In this document: piece after piece, positions 1 to 11,299 of the stretch
How positions within the stretch are numbered: the first letter of the stretch is position 1
Layout of the letters: each line of letters starts with the position of its first letter
Origin: Bubalus kerabau
Taxonomy: Eukaryota; Chordata; Mammalia; Artiodactyla; Bovidae
Assembly: GCF_029407905.1 (NCBI RefSeq)
Contig: NC_073628.1
Location: 15,343,501-15,407,500, forward strand
Length of the DNA: 64,000 nt
Direction: 5' to 3'
Position numbers and translations under genes: made by a program
The notes under the pieces: model-generated
Database searches by the model: none
Told to the model about the DNA's origin: nothing
Seen by the model: only the letters and a program-made list of their open reading frames with translations

Positions 1-381
1 GATGGCCTTGCAGGTCTCAACCTCCCCATCTGTCAAGTGGGAGAATGGAGGAAAGACCTCCTGCCATCCTCGTCCAATGTCTACACGCCTCTTTAAATTC
101 TCCAAGGCAGTGAGCTCAATGAGACGGTGAACAGAGAGGACTGCATGGAAGAATATTCTGAAAAAGAAATTAGTCCTGTAGCCTGAGGAAATGGGATCAG
201 TGGACAGTTTGCACTAGGCCCAGATGTCTAAGAGAGAAGAATCTGGATTCTTTAATCCAGAATCAAGAGAATGCTTGTTTCCTCCACTTATCTGAGGACA
301 CCCAGAAAGTAGAACAAATGGGGCTCTAACATTCTCATAACATCATTTCTCACCCAATTCAAAAGTCCTCTTTTACCTTGA
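1..381. other. Intergenic, no recognised feature
   Basis: I see no credible coding exon, RNA gene or well-preserved repeat here. The sequence is AT-moderate unique-looking DNA. Confidence 0.5.
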
Positions 382-480
382 AAAAGAATGGAACATGTAT
401 ATGTATAACTGAATCAGTTTGCTGTACACCTGAAACGAGCATCATGTTAATCAACTATGCTCTAATATAAAAGTTTTAAA
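382..480 (+). repeat. L1-type LINE 3'-end fragment
   Basis: The stretch reads AAAAGAATGGAACATGTATA and continues with a 'tataactgaatcagtttgctgtacacctgaa' style sequence, ending in a short A-rich tail. The same 3'-terminal signature recurs at about 61490-61660 (plus) and, reversed, at 26760-26935. It fits the 3' UTR of artiodactyl L1 elements. The family name is from memory and is not certain. Confidence 0.55.
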
Positions 481-1457
481 AATCTTCTTTTAACACCCTT
501 GCAGGTGCCTCCATCTGTCACTTAGGAGCCCTGACGCGTGTCCTTGGCCCCCAGATTTCTCGCTCAGTCTAAGGCAACCACGTCTGAAATTCCACCATTG
601 GTTGTTTATTTCTTTTTGTTTCCCTTAGTCGAGACTCTTAAAAGTCAAACACTCCCAGGAGTACTTGCTATCAAACCAAAGTGTTAACGACTTGGATTCC
701 CTTCCGTGAATGACAGCAAGTCAGGGAAGCACCCCGATGACTCTAAAGAAGAGATACTGAGGATAAGGGGAATGAGGCGAGGTGAACTCCAGAGACTTTA
801 TGACTAGTCCACCAGGGTGCAGGTTGCGGGGTAGACGACTATGATGCCGTTGTGAGGGAAAACAGTGACCACTTACGCATGCCTACTGTGAGTCAAACAC
901 TCTTCTTGGCACTTCCCATCCTAACTCACTGGGAAGATATTTATAAAAGGTAGATCATTTCTATATGAAGTCCCTTGATGACCTAGAACAAGCACTTCAC
1001 ATGCCCTGAAATCACCCTCCATCCTGAAATCTCCTGCATCCCTCTTTTCTTCCCCCGACACAAGGAGAAATGGTATACAGCTCTGCAAGTTAGTACATTA
1101 AAGTATATACTTATACATATGTGTGTGCCTGTGAGTGTATAATTAGAAGTGATTAATTAGGAGCATCCTTTAGAGCGATTTCAGACCCCACATAATCAGC
1201 TGTAAAAAGTAAATGTGACAAGACTCCCACCTGGTGGTTCGAGTCAACCATGAAGATATGAAGGAAATGTTCTGTTTTCACTAAAAATTAAAGGATGCAC
1301 CAGAGCCAAATCATTCTCACGATTAAGGTGGTCCCGGGCCTGAAGACACCTCAGCTTGGCCAACTCTCCAAGACTGCCAGATAATTTGAGTTGAGAGACA
1401 CTCATCTGATGAAGACACTCATCTAATTCTTTACTAATTACAGTAAAGAAAAGTAAA
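481..1457. other. Intergenic, no recognised feature
   Basis: No coding exon or RNA gene is supported. A weak old-LINE (L2-like) look around 880-960 was too diffuse to call. Confidence 0.45.
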
Positions 1458-1639
1458 AATGTTAGTTACTCAGTCATGTCCGACTCTTTGTGACCTCATA
1501 GATTGTAGCCCACCAGACTCCTCTGTCCATGGGATTCTCCAGGCAAGAATACTGGAGTGGTGATCCCTGAGACCCCTCAGGGATCGAACCTGGGTCTCCC
1601 GCATTGCAGGCAGATTCTTTGGATCACCAGGGAAGCCCC
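1458..1639 (-). repeat. Bov-tA SINE (antisense)
   Basis: Reading the minus strand, the element begins GGGGCTTCCCTGGTGATCC and carries the tRNA-derived head (CAATGCGGGAGACCC). It ends in the ruminant tail complementary to GTCATGTCCGACTCTTTG. A central part of the usual copy is missing between the tail and the tRNA-like head. The family is restricted to ruminants. The roughly 67-codon minus-strand frame across it is repeat-derived, not a gene. Confidence 0.85.
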
Positions 1640-2936
1640 AGTAAAAACTGGACAGTGGAAAAGGGGAAAACACGGGTCATGCCAAGCACAATGACCACAG
1701 GACACCTCCTTCAACATTCTCCAGGGACTGGGTGTAAGAAACAGAGTGAACACTCGGATTTATATGTATAATTTTGAAAGATTGCTATCTCAGACTTGCA
1801 TGCTGTGATAGAAATGTCTAACTTTTGAAGAAGTTGCTCTGTAAGAAAAAAAAAAAGAAAAAAAAAACTAAGCAGATACATACCAAGCTGAACATTGCCA
1901 CCTGCTGGCCATTTGGTGGTACAGCAAGCATGACCCAAGTCAGCGTTGACTTTTTGTGGACTTTGTTAAGACTCAAAATGCGCAAGAGACTGAACGGCCA
2001 GTTACAGTACTGACCACAGATGTTCATCACAGATATATCTCAGTTGGGGTCAACCTTATATGGGGGTGCCCAACAGTGAGCCCAAGACTTGGCAGTTAGT
2101 CGTTGAAAATACAAAGTAGGAACAAAAAATTTTGTTTGCTGCAGCTCCGGGTACTAAAATCAATCAACATCTGGCCAGCAAGAAAGGCTACGTCAATATC
2201 AGACTTAAGTTTGTGCTAGAGCCGGTTCTCAGTGATATAAATAACAGAACTGGGAGTGTGCCCACTGAGACTGTAAACACCAGACAGCCAGATGAAGATA
2301 GGGAAAATAATCAGAGTAGCTAGTGCTCCACAGGAACTGGGACACTGAACTTAAAACAGCCTCAAGAATATGAATTAATGATTTTCCGTATACTGTGTGA
2401 AGTTCCAAAGGCTCCAAAAGACGGAATATTTAGGACTAAGGGAGAATTAAACAGATAAAAATACAGAGGAATGCTTGTGTACAAGTGGTGATCACAAAAC
2501 CCTGCACACCAAAGGGAGTACAAAGGCACGTCAGCACAAAAGTGATATCAAAACCAAACCTTGACAGCTGGGATTCTGAGCTCACTAGTGAGAGACAGAA
2601 CCAGGAAATCCTTCCTCTGTTATAGGCAACGTGGGGCCACAGCAATTAGCCAAAGTTATAAAAATGAGCATGAATTGCAGCAAAAAAAAAAAAGATATTA
2701 CTTTGTTTAGAAAAAAGAACTCTGTTTATATTTAAATGCCTTCACAGGCTTTTGAGAAAAGCTGTTTATTCCCTTCTTTGAAATCTTTAAAAATGAAAAC
2801 CTAGAGGTCCTTCCAGCTCAGTAATACCATGATTTAATCATTGGTTCTAAACAAAGAAACACTAAATCAGTGTAGGATGATGTCACTAGAAAAATATTAT
2901 ATTTAATTGGTAGTTTATGAATATGACCTTTAGTTA
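1640..2936. other. Intergenic, A-rich tracts, no gene
   Basis: Contains short poly-A/A-rich runs near 1845-1870 and 2680-2693. No splice-flanked coding sequence or family-recognisable repeat is evident. The short open frames (60-75 codons) lack any recognisable domain. Confidence 0.45.
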
Positions 2937-3200
2937 AGAATGCTGTTTCCACCGCTTATTAACTGAGTGACCGTAAGCAACTTATCTAACCTCCCTAAAC
3001 CTATTTCTTTATCTATGGGACGTCTTTTCAGAGGATTGTCATGATGATAAAGTGAAATCATGTTTGGGGGCTGTTCAGCACAGTGCCAAGCTGTAGCAAG
3101 CAGTCAAAAGGTGGATGCTATATTTACCCAAGACTTAAGGAAAATTAAATCTAAATAAGCCTTTAGAACAATGCCTGGCCCAGAGTAAGCACTCACTTTT
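2937..3200 (+). repeat. MIR SINE
   Basis: The order of weak motifs matches MIR: 'cttattaactgagtgacc', then 'caacttatctaacctccc', then a 'ctatttctttatctatggga' segment, then 'cagcacagtgcc'. Further 'tgcctggcccagagtaagcac' text near 3170-3195 resembles a second MIR 3' end. The copy is heavily diverged, as expected for this ancient mammalian family. Confidence 0.65.
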
Positions 3201-3581
3201 AATAAAAAGGTATGGATTACAAATGAAATTTGAAAGCAATAAACAGGCTTTTTCTTTCCTTAATCGTCATACAGGGGGTACCATAGTATTTTAAGAAATT
3301 TTGTTACCACTAATTATGTGCCTTTGGATAAGTCACTGAAAACTCTACATTTCTGCTTTTACACTGAAACTTCTACATTTCTGTGGAAGTGGATTAGATA
3401 GCCACTAATGGATCTTCCAATTGAAAGGAGATTCTAGAGAATACTAGAGCTTAGGATATATTAAAAATTTATAATATATACTCTATAAAACCCTAGTGAT
3501 AAACTGAGAAATAACCAGTTACTAATAGTTATGAGTTAACTAAAACGTCAATATGCACGACAGATCTGTAGTATTGCTGTG

Positions 3582-4171
3582 TTCAGTTGCTAAGTCATGT
3601 CTGATTCTTTGTGACTCCATAGACTGCAGCAAGCCAGGATCCTCTGTCCTCCACTATCTCCTGGAGTTTGCTCAAACTCATGTCCATTGAGTTGCTGATG
3701 CTATCTAACCATCTCTTCTTCTGCCTCCCCCTTCTCCTTTTGCCTTCAGTCTTTCGCAGCATCAGGGTCTTTCCCAGTGAGTCAGCTCCTTGCATCAGAC
3801 GGCCAAATTATTGGAGTTTCAGCTTTAGCAACAGTCCCTCCAATGAATATTCAGGGTTGATTTCCTTTAGGATTGACTGGTTTAATCTCCTTGCTGTTCA
3901 AGAGTCCAAGACTCTTGAAAGTCTTCTCCAGCACCATAATACGAAAGCATCAGTTTTTTGGCATTCAGCTTTCTTTATGGTCCAGTTTTCACATCTGTAC
4001 ATGAGTACCAGAAAAACCGAAGCTTTGATTATATGGAATTTGTCAGCAAAGTGATGCCTCTGCTTTTTACTATACTGTCTACGTTTGTCATAGTTTTCAA
4101 GGAGCAAATGTCTTTTAGTTTTATGAGTGCGGTCAGCATACACAGTGATTTTGGAGCCAAAGAAAATACCA
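3582..4171 (-). mobile_element. BovB LINE 3' fragment (antisense)
   Basis: On the minus strand the translation keeps blocks typical of the C-terminal part of the BovB (RTE clade) ORF2, such as KTEGKRRRGRQKKRWLDSIS and RCENWTIKKAECQKTDAF. The tail matches the other BovB ends in this window. It is 5' truncated, frameshifted and without the reverse transcriptase core, so it is a dead copy. BovB is abundant in ruminants and was acquired horizontally. Confidence 0.9.
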
Positions 4172-4403
4172 TAAACATAAAAATTCTTTAGTTACTTAAG
4201 GACTAATTAAATAATAAATAACTTCTAGATACAGGATTCAAGACAGACACAGATATTCTAATTTTCATTTTTAATGTTACCCTTCATATTCAAAGTAAGA
4301 AATCATGTAAAAACTTCCTATTCCATATTAATCACAGACACTGAGTCTAAATAATCCCACATTCCAAATTTAAGCACTCCAAATTAATGCTGCTTTACTG
4401 TAA

Positions 4404-4710
4404 TTCAGAGGTCAGAAAACTATTTCTGTAAAAGGTCAGATTGCACATATATTTTAGGTGTGCTTAACCCTGCTCTCATAGCATAAGAACAGCCAATGCA
4501 TAGACCATGCACAATGCAGTCGTCTTTCAATAAAACATTATGTATGGACAGTGATATGTGAATTTCATACCTTTTTCCAGCATCATGAAGTTTTCCTTTT
4601 CCTTTTCATGTTTTTCATCATTTACAAAATGGGAATAGGAAACATCTTTAGTTTGCAGATGATACAAAAACAGGCTGTGTGCAGGACTCAACTCATGGGC
4701 CGCAGCATGC
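4404..4710 (+). repeat. Ancient hAT-type DNA transposon relic
   Basis: Text such as 'aaaactatttctgtaaaaggtcaga' and 'caatgcagtcgtctttcaataaaacattat', followed after about 100 bp by 'acaaaaacaggctgtgtgcagg', resembles a common mammalian nonautonomous hAT (Charlie-type) element split by inserted or diverged sequence at about 4561-4660. The family assignment is from memory and tentative. Confidence 0.4.
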
Positions 4711-5125
4711 CTCCTCTGCTGTAATTATATATGTGGGGAAAGAACATGGTAAGGTAGGAAATCTGCAACTGGCAGATACCCACCTGGGAATTTCACTGGC
4801 TGCTTGTTGCATTCATTTTCTTGTACTGTGTCCACCTACCACTCTCCTGGGGCTTTCACCACAAACCAGGGAACCCCCTTCTCAGTCCCAGTATCCAAGG
4901 CACTAGATGGAAGCCTGACACCTTGAGGACACAGTGCCAGTGGCAGGCTGGCAAGGCCCATATGGCTGTGGGAAGGGTGAATCCTGGAGGGCAAAGAGAG
5001 GCCAGCCATCAGGTTCAGACCCACGTCCTCAACCTGACCTCTCTCCAAAGAACTGTCTTTGGGGACATCTCATTCTGTTTAAAAACAATAATTTCTAGAG
5101 ACTTCCCAACTGAAACCTGGGGGCG
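4711..5125. other. Intergenic, no recognised feature
   Basis: No supported gene. One open frame of about 105 codons on the plus strand has no recognisable domain and no splice context. Confidence 0.45.
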
Positions 5126-5180
5126 CAAGGATGTCTAAGAATTTCCCTGATCTGGTTAAGACTCCCACCTGCAGCCTTTG
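5126..5180 (+). repeat. Truncated tRNA-derived SINE head (CHR-type)
   Basis: 'aatttccctgatctggttaagact' is the start of the CHR-type SINE seen more completely at about 51336 and 52653. Only the 5' part is present. Confidence 0.45.
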
Positions 5181-5282
5181 GATTTGCTGAAAGTTTTACT
5201 TTCATTATAGGTTTAAAGGATTTGCTAACAAAAGAAACCACTCATTACATACAAACAAAACAATTTCAGTTTCTTATAGAAG

Positions 5283-7199
5283 GTTGGTTGTCTGAGGAAA
5301 CCTTACAAAATGGTTGAGGAGGCCTTACAAAGAGCTGAGAAAAGAAGAGAAGTGAAAGGCAAACGAGAAAAGGAAAGATATATCCATCTGAATACAGAGT
5401 TCCGAAGAATAGCAAGGAGACATAAGAAAGCCTTCCTAAGTGAACAATGCAAAGAAATAAAGGAAAACAATAGAATGGGAAAGACTAGAGATCTCTTCAA
5501 GAAAATTAGAGATCCAAGGGAACATTTCATGCAAAGATGGGCTCGATAAAGGACACAAATGGTATGGACCTAACAGAAGCAGAAGATAATAAAAAGAGGT
5601 GGCAACATTACACAGACGAACTATACAAAAAAGATTTTAATGACCCAGAAAACCATGATGGTGTGATCACTCACCTAGAGCCAGACATCCTGGAGTCCAA
5701 AGTCAAGTAGGTCTTAGGAAGCATCACTATGAACAAAGCTAGTGGAGGTGATGGAATTCCAGCTGAGCTATTTCAAATCCTAAAAGATGATGCTGTGAAA
5801 GTGATGCACTCAATATGCCAGGAAATTTGGAAAACTCACCAATGGCCAAAACTTAGTTTTCATTCTAATCCCAAAGAAGGGCAATGCCAAAGAATGTTCA
5901 AACTACCGCACAATTGCACTCATTTCACACACTAGCAAAGTAATGCTCAAAATTCTCCATGCTAGGCTTCAACAGTACATGAACCAAGAACTCCCATATG
6001 TTCAAGCTGGATTTAGAAAAGGAGGAACCAGAGATCAAATTGCCAGCATCCATTGGATCACAGAAAAAAAAAAGAGAATTCCAGAAAAATAACTACTTCT
6101 GCTTTATTGACTATGCCAAAGCATTTGACTGTGTGGATCACAACAAGCACTGGAAAATTCTTCAAGAGATGTGAATACCAGACCACCTTACCTACCTCCT
6201 GAGAAATCTGTATGCAGGTCAAGAAGCAACAGTTAGAATTGGACATGGAACAACAGACTGGTTCAAAATTGGGAAAGGAGTACATCAAGACTGTATATTG
6301 TCACCTTGCTTATTTAACTAAGATGCAGAGTACATCATACGAAATGCCAGGCTGGATGAAGCACAAGCTGGAATCAAGATTGCAGGGAGAAAAATCAATA
6401 ACCTCAGACATGCAGATGACATCACCCTTATGGCAGAAAGTGAAGAGGAACTAAAGAGCCTCTCATTGAAAGTGAAAGAGGAGAGTGAAAAAGTTGGCTT
6501 AAAACTCAACATCCAAAAAACAAAGATCATGGCATCCAGTTCCATCACTTCATGGCAAATAGATGGGGAAACAATGGAAACAGTGACAGACTTTATTTTG
6601 GGGGGCTCCAAAATCACTGCAGATGGTGACTGCAGCCATGAAATTAAAAGACCCTTACTCCTTGGAAGGAAAGTTATGACAAACCTTGACAGAGTATTAA
6701 AAAAGTAGAGACATTACTTGCCAGCAAAGGAGCTCTGGCAAAGGTCAGAGCTATGGTTTTTCCAGTGGTCATGTATAGATGTGAGAGTTGGGCCATAAAG
6801 AAAGCTGAGCACCAAAGAATTCATGCTTTTGAACTGTGGTGTTGGAGAAGACTCTTGAGAGTCCCTTGGACTGCAAGGAGATCAAACCAGTCAATCCTAA
6901 AGGAAATCAGTCCTGACTATTCATTGGAAAGACTAATGCTAAAGTGGAAATTCCAATACTTTGGCCACATGATGGGAAGAACTGACTCATTTAAAAAGAC
7001 CCTGATGCTGGGAAAGAGTGAAAGCAGGAGGAGAAGGGGATGACAGAGGATGAGATTGTTGGATGGTATTACCGACGTGATGGACATGAGTTTGAACAAG
7101 TTCCAGGAGTTGGTGACGGACAGGGAGGCCTGGCATGCTGCAGTCCATGGAGTTGCAAAGAGTCAGACATGACTGAGTGACTGAACTGAACTGAACTGA
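5283..7199 (+). mobile_element. BovB LINE, 5'-truncated RT relic
   Basis: About 1.9 kb of BovB ORF2. The reverse transcriptase block is visible as FIDYAKAFDCVDH near 6093-6140, and the catalytic-box region as ADDITLMAESEEEL near 6412-6450. It is followed by the conserved 3' segment (SWAIKKAEHQRIHAF near 6790) and the 3' terminus at 7140-7199, with repeated GAACT units. Several frameshifts and stops (for example TAG at 5708) break the frame, and the endonuclease part is missing. It is not mobile by itself. It lies tail to tail with the next BovB copy. Confidence 0.92.
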
Positions 7200-7220
7200 T
7201 AGAAGATTATTGTTATTTTT

Positions 7221-7680
7221 GTTCGGTCACTCAATCATGTCTGACTCTTTGCACCCCCATGGACTGCAGCAAGCCAGGCTCCTTTGTCCTCCACCATCTC
7301 TCTGAGTTTGCTCAAATTCATGTCCATTGAGTCAGTGATGCTATTTAACCATCCCATCCTCTGTTTCCCCCTTCTCTTCTTGCCTACAGACTTTCCCAGC
7401 ATCAAAGTCTCTTCCAATGAGTTAGCTCTTCCCATCAAGGGGCCCAAAGTATTGGGAGTTTCACCTTCAGCATCAGTCCTTCCAATGACTATTCAGGGTT
7501 GATTTCCTTTAGGATTGACTGACTTAATCTTCTTGCATTTCAAAGAACTCTCAGGAGTCTTCGAAAGCATCAGTTCTTCAGTGCTCAGCTTTCTTTGTGG
7601 TCCAAATGACTACTGGAAACCATAGCTTTGACTCTTCGGACCTTTGTTAGCAAAGTGATGTCTCTGCTTTTTATAGATTA
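7221..7680 (-). mobile_element. BovB LINE 3' fragment (antisense)
   Basis: The minus strand encodes the BovB C-terminus (LMLGKSVGKKRRGKQRMGWL), and the sequence continues to 'agcaaagtgatgtctctgctttt'. The 3' tail begins only about 20 bp from the end of the plus-oriented copy, giving a long inverted repeat. It is truncated and non-functional. Confidence 0.88.
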
Positions 7681-7689
7681 TTTGACTTA

Positions 7690-8250
7690 ATGTCAATATA
7701 CAGTCATCAGAAGAAGAGAAATAGAAACAATAGAGAAAAGTAACAGCACAAATATCATCAAAGTGCACTGACAACCTACATCCAGACTTGAACAGTGATG
7801 GCAAGTCCCTGGTTATGAGTAATCTGCAGTCCCAGTTGGGAAAGGGTCTCAGGCTCTATGTTCACTCCATGGGTGAGACTTCAAATTGTAGTTTTAGGGG
7901 CTCCTGCTTATAATCCCAGACCACAAACTGATGTAATCATCAGTTTGTGCCCCCAAAATACAGCCCTGGTCTTACTTTAACTTATATAATGGTGTTTGAT
8001 TCACCTTGTGAGTCAGAGGATTTCTTAACACCTTGGGGATAGGCCAGGCCCTTACGGGTTTAAGCGATTCCAAGACCCACTCCTTTTCCGATCTAAAGTG
8101 CTGCCTGACTTGCTGTGCTTGCAGGGGGGCAGAGCATCCCACTAGCGTCCAAGCAGCTCAGAAACAAGGAGAGGTCTGCTCTCCTGCTTCTAAAAACTGA
8201 AAACATCCTCCATTTTAATTTCCCTAACAGTTGGCCTCAGCATTGTTTAG
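7690..8250 (-). repeat. Probable 3' LTR of antisense ERV
   Basis: This segment follows the retroviral remnants on the minus strand. Read on that strand it begins with TGTTAGGGAAATTAAAATGG and later contains a TATA-like TTATATAAG and an ATTATAAGC. It is about the size of a class III LTR. The edges are estimated. I did not find a second LTR or a target-site duplication, so this is an inference from position and composition. Confidence 0.4.
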
Positions 8251-9700
8251 GCTGAAGAGCATAGGAATAAGGCAAAATAACCTGAGCTGTCTTCTTAATT
8301 CTCTAACTCAAATAACAATTCCAGATAGTCCATAGAAATAAAGTGATCAAAGAAACAAGTAATGGGATAAACAATGCAGAAAACAATTTTTGAGCAGTAG
8401 GGGATTTCCTAACGAAAAAGTGCCACCACGAATGAGAAGTATACTCTTGTATATCAGCTCCTACATGCATCAACTTATGGGCAGCAATAGTAGTAACAAC
8501 AGCATGTTCTATCAAATTACAATTAGGTTTATCTATGAAACTTTGTAACTCTTTGGTTCCTTACAAATATTACATAAGATTTCTAAGAGAAGACTAATAC
8601 TGGGAACAGAAAGAGTAAAGAATAACATTTGAGTTCACAACACCTGAGTTCTCATGGAAAGAAAGTAATAGGTGGTCCCTTTCCAATATAAAGGATCAAC
8701 ATGTGTCAGGCATCAGAAAAACAGGTTTGTATCTGATACAAAGAAGTCATTTCTACATTATTGTTTAAAATACATAAAAACTGAGGGGTCATTTTCAAAA
8801 AACAATGTAGTATAGAATTTAGGGAAGATAGTCCCTTCACAAGAGTTGATGGAGTTCTCCAATGAGCAGGATTCCCAAATGCGAGACATTGGTCCACATA
8901 GCCGTCCCTCGGTAAACCTTGTCACAATCGATCAGTCAATGACTGTGGCTATCAAAGCCCAAATAACTCCCAGTGAAACGAGGCAACCAATGTTCTTCTC
9001 CAAATACACTAGGTAAGACTTGACAGTGGCACACGGTACCATGTTAACGGCGCCATTATGACAGAGTGCTACTGGGCAGCACATCTTAGTGCGCTTTGTA
9101 ACGCCATCAAGGATAAGCGCTCAACGATTGTTAGCAATCCGTTCTCTAAATAAGTTTTGCCATGCACACACATTAGTAGACATGACAATTCCTTGGGATT
9201 ATCCTTTCAAGCAAGGTAATATAATAGATGCTTAGAACAAACAGTCCAATCAAATATGTCAATTAATGACTTCGTTTTGTGAAGCTGGACTATTACTGAG
9301 TCATGGAACAACTGTACAAAAGTCTTTGTTATAAATCAAGTTGAGGTCATGGGGCTTTTGCATTATAGGCATCCATTTAGCACTGATAGTTAAAACTTGA
9401 GCTATATGTTTACCAGTGCTGTCTAATCTAGCAAACAGATCAATTTTGTCCACAGAGCATCAAGGTGAAGAAAAACAGGCCTTGTTTGCTGGGCAGGTGA
9501 ACTTGTTCCTGAGTTTGTGTCCAAATTGTGTTTCTCCAGCTGGAGATTCCTCAATAGCTTTCTTCATAATTTTCTTTTAATTTTAGCATATCCTTGAAGG
9601 TTGAGGCGTGAATGACAATCCACATTACAGTCAGAATTCCAAGAATAGTCCATTCACGAGAGTAATAGTGGCTGATGGCACATATTTCCATGCTTCTGGT
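8251..9700 (-). pseudogene. Possible env remnant of antisense ERV
   Basis: Between the dUTPase remnant and the probable LTR, the minus strand carries a decayed coding-like stretch. Its last open part (8303-8515, 70 codons) ends in a strongly hydrophobic segment of about 19 residues, then a very short tail and a stop. That is the shape of a retroviral transmembrane subunit C-terminus. Upstream parts are broken by several stops. Typical ERV-L elements lack env, so this may instead be an unrelated hydrophobic frame. The function is inferred only from position and hydrophobicity. Confidence 0.35.
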
Positions 9701-9789
9701 CCAGGAATCATCATTAATACGGTCTTATCCTTCCCCTGCACAGTGAACCAGTGGGTACAGGAGGACCGCTAAGTCTGGGTGAAGCTGCT

Positions 9790-10165
9790 TCACCCAGCCT
9801 TTAGCTCCAACTGCATGTATTGCATTTGCAGAGCCAAACCCTACACCACCTCTAACTGCTAGATAGGTTGGAAGTTCTCCTTTTTCTACTTTGCCAATTA
9901 CACATGGAAGAACCAGAAATTGGGCAATTAGATCATGTTTAGTAATAAATAGATCATCCTTTCCTTCATTCTGTTAAATTACTCAAATTTCTCCGTGGTA
10001 GTCTGGCTCTATAACTCTGCCGTGGACACAGACCCCTTTGAAAACTGAACTGGAGCATTCTTTGATTAATCCAAAGTGTCTGGGAGGCATTTTAATTCTG
10101 ATACCAATTGAAACAGCACACATCAATCTTTTAATAGGTCTGTGTTCAGATACAGATACAAATCC
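9790..10165 (-). pseudogene. Retroviral dUTPase remnant
   Basis: The minus strand retains two dUTPase signatures in order. VIEPDYHGEI (10003-10032) corresponds to the motif holding the uracil-pocket aspartate. GGVGFGSAN, at about 9830-9860, corresponds to the glycine-rich C-terminal motif V. A segment like IKMPPRHFGL upstream fits motif II. Two stops follow the first signature, so the copy is dead. Position downstream of integrase matches the pol layout of ERV-L elements rather than betaretroviruses, where dUTPase lies in the protease frame. Confidence 0.7.
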
Positions 10166-10379
10166 AGTCCTGCGACCTCAGGAGTAGCCCAGAAAAGAGA
10201 GAGTGCCCCAGGCTAATTTCACAATACTCAGTTGTCTCAGGATAGAAGTCTATTTTATGAATCTGTCAGTTTGGAATAATCATTCTCATCAAATGAGTTT
10301 CTGATTCTCCTGTAGGTCTATTATATAAAATGTTGAAGGCAGTATTCAAGTTAGTCCTCCAGTTTTCCTAACAGTCCTC

Positions 10380-10960
10380 TTCAAGTTTAATTAATTGTTT
10401 AAGCAAACCATTCATTCTTTCAATCAAACCAGCAGCTTGAGAATAATAATATGAAAGATCCATTGTGTATTATGTTAATGGGCAAATGCGTGTATAAACC
10501 CACCTTTAAAATGTGACCCCTAATCACCCTGAATATAAAGTAGAACACAATATAAATTAATTATTTCCAATGTTTTAATAGTATTAGTCTGATTGCCTTT
10601 CCCAAAATGAATTACCATTGACTATCCAGAATAGGAGTCCATAGCAGTACACGCATATTGGCATCCTTTATCTTGAATTAATGGACCAATATAATCAACT
10701 TGTCATATTTGCGCAGGCAGCCTGCCACGTGCCAATTGTCCTTCAACTAATATGCCAAGCTTCTCTGCTTAATATGTTGACAAACTGGACATTGTAAAAT
10801 AACAGATTCAATGAGATCCATAGGCAAGGAAACACCTCAATCCCGAGCCCACCTGTATGTTGCTCTTGCTCCCAGCTGGCCACATTTTTGGTGTGCCCAC
10901 AAGTCAAACCTTTTAAGTCACTGGAGTCTGGATCAGCTTCTACTGCTTGGATTTGGGTTT
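10380..10960 (-). pseudogene. Retroviral integrase remnant
   Basis: Read on the minus strand, CPVCQHIKQRS (10756-10790) is the CxxC half of the N-terminal zinc-binding domain. It is followed by QVDYIGPL and then AMDSYSG (about 10620-10715), the first part of the DDE catalytic core. Multiple stops interrupt the frame. It lies between RNase H (upstream) and dUTPase (downstream) in pol order. Confidence 0.75.
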
Positions 10961-11101
10961 GTTCATCTGTAATTGAGATAGAGCATCGTTCATAGAATTT
11001 GGAAGACTGAGAGAATCTACTAAAAGATTAGTAGCTCAAACAATTCCCAAATGTCAGACCATAATTCCTTTCCACATAGTTCTCTGGAGAGAATTTGCCA
11101 G

Positions 11102-11293
11102 TTATTCTTTACCCACAGGGGAAGCCAAGTAGCCAGTCCACTGGCTACCAACCACGAATCTGTATATGAGGCATTCAGTTAAACTCTCTTGCTTTAATGT
11201 CTGGTGAATAGCATATAATTTGGCAGATTGGTTACTTTTACCTTCCCCAGTACTTGGCAGCAATTTAGCTGTGACAGAATTGTTTGCAATCAC
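11102..11293 (-). pseudogene. Retroviral RNase H remnant
   Basis: This minus-strand open segment of 63 codons contains GEGKSNQSAKLYAIHQ followed by a Y(R)FVVGSQWTGYL block. It resembles the retroviral RNase H glutamate helix and the later 'TDSW..' region, which is frameshifted here. It has no start codon of its own. It is a fragment of the pol relic. Confidence 0.65.
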
Positions 11294-11299
11294 TTTTCA

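Noticed and set aside
1..7680. ADAMTS15 exons, expected head to head with ADAMTS8
   Set aside because: No signal-peptide, protease or TSP1 sequence was found on the minus strand upstream. The gene is probably beyond the window.
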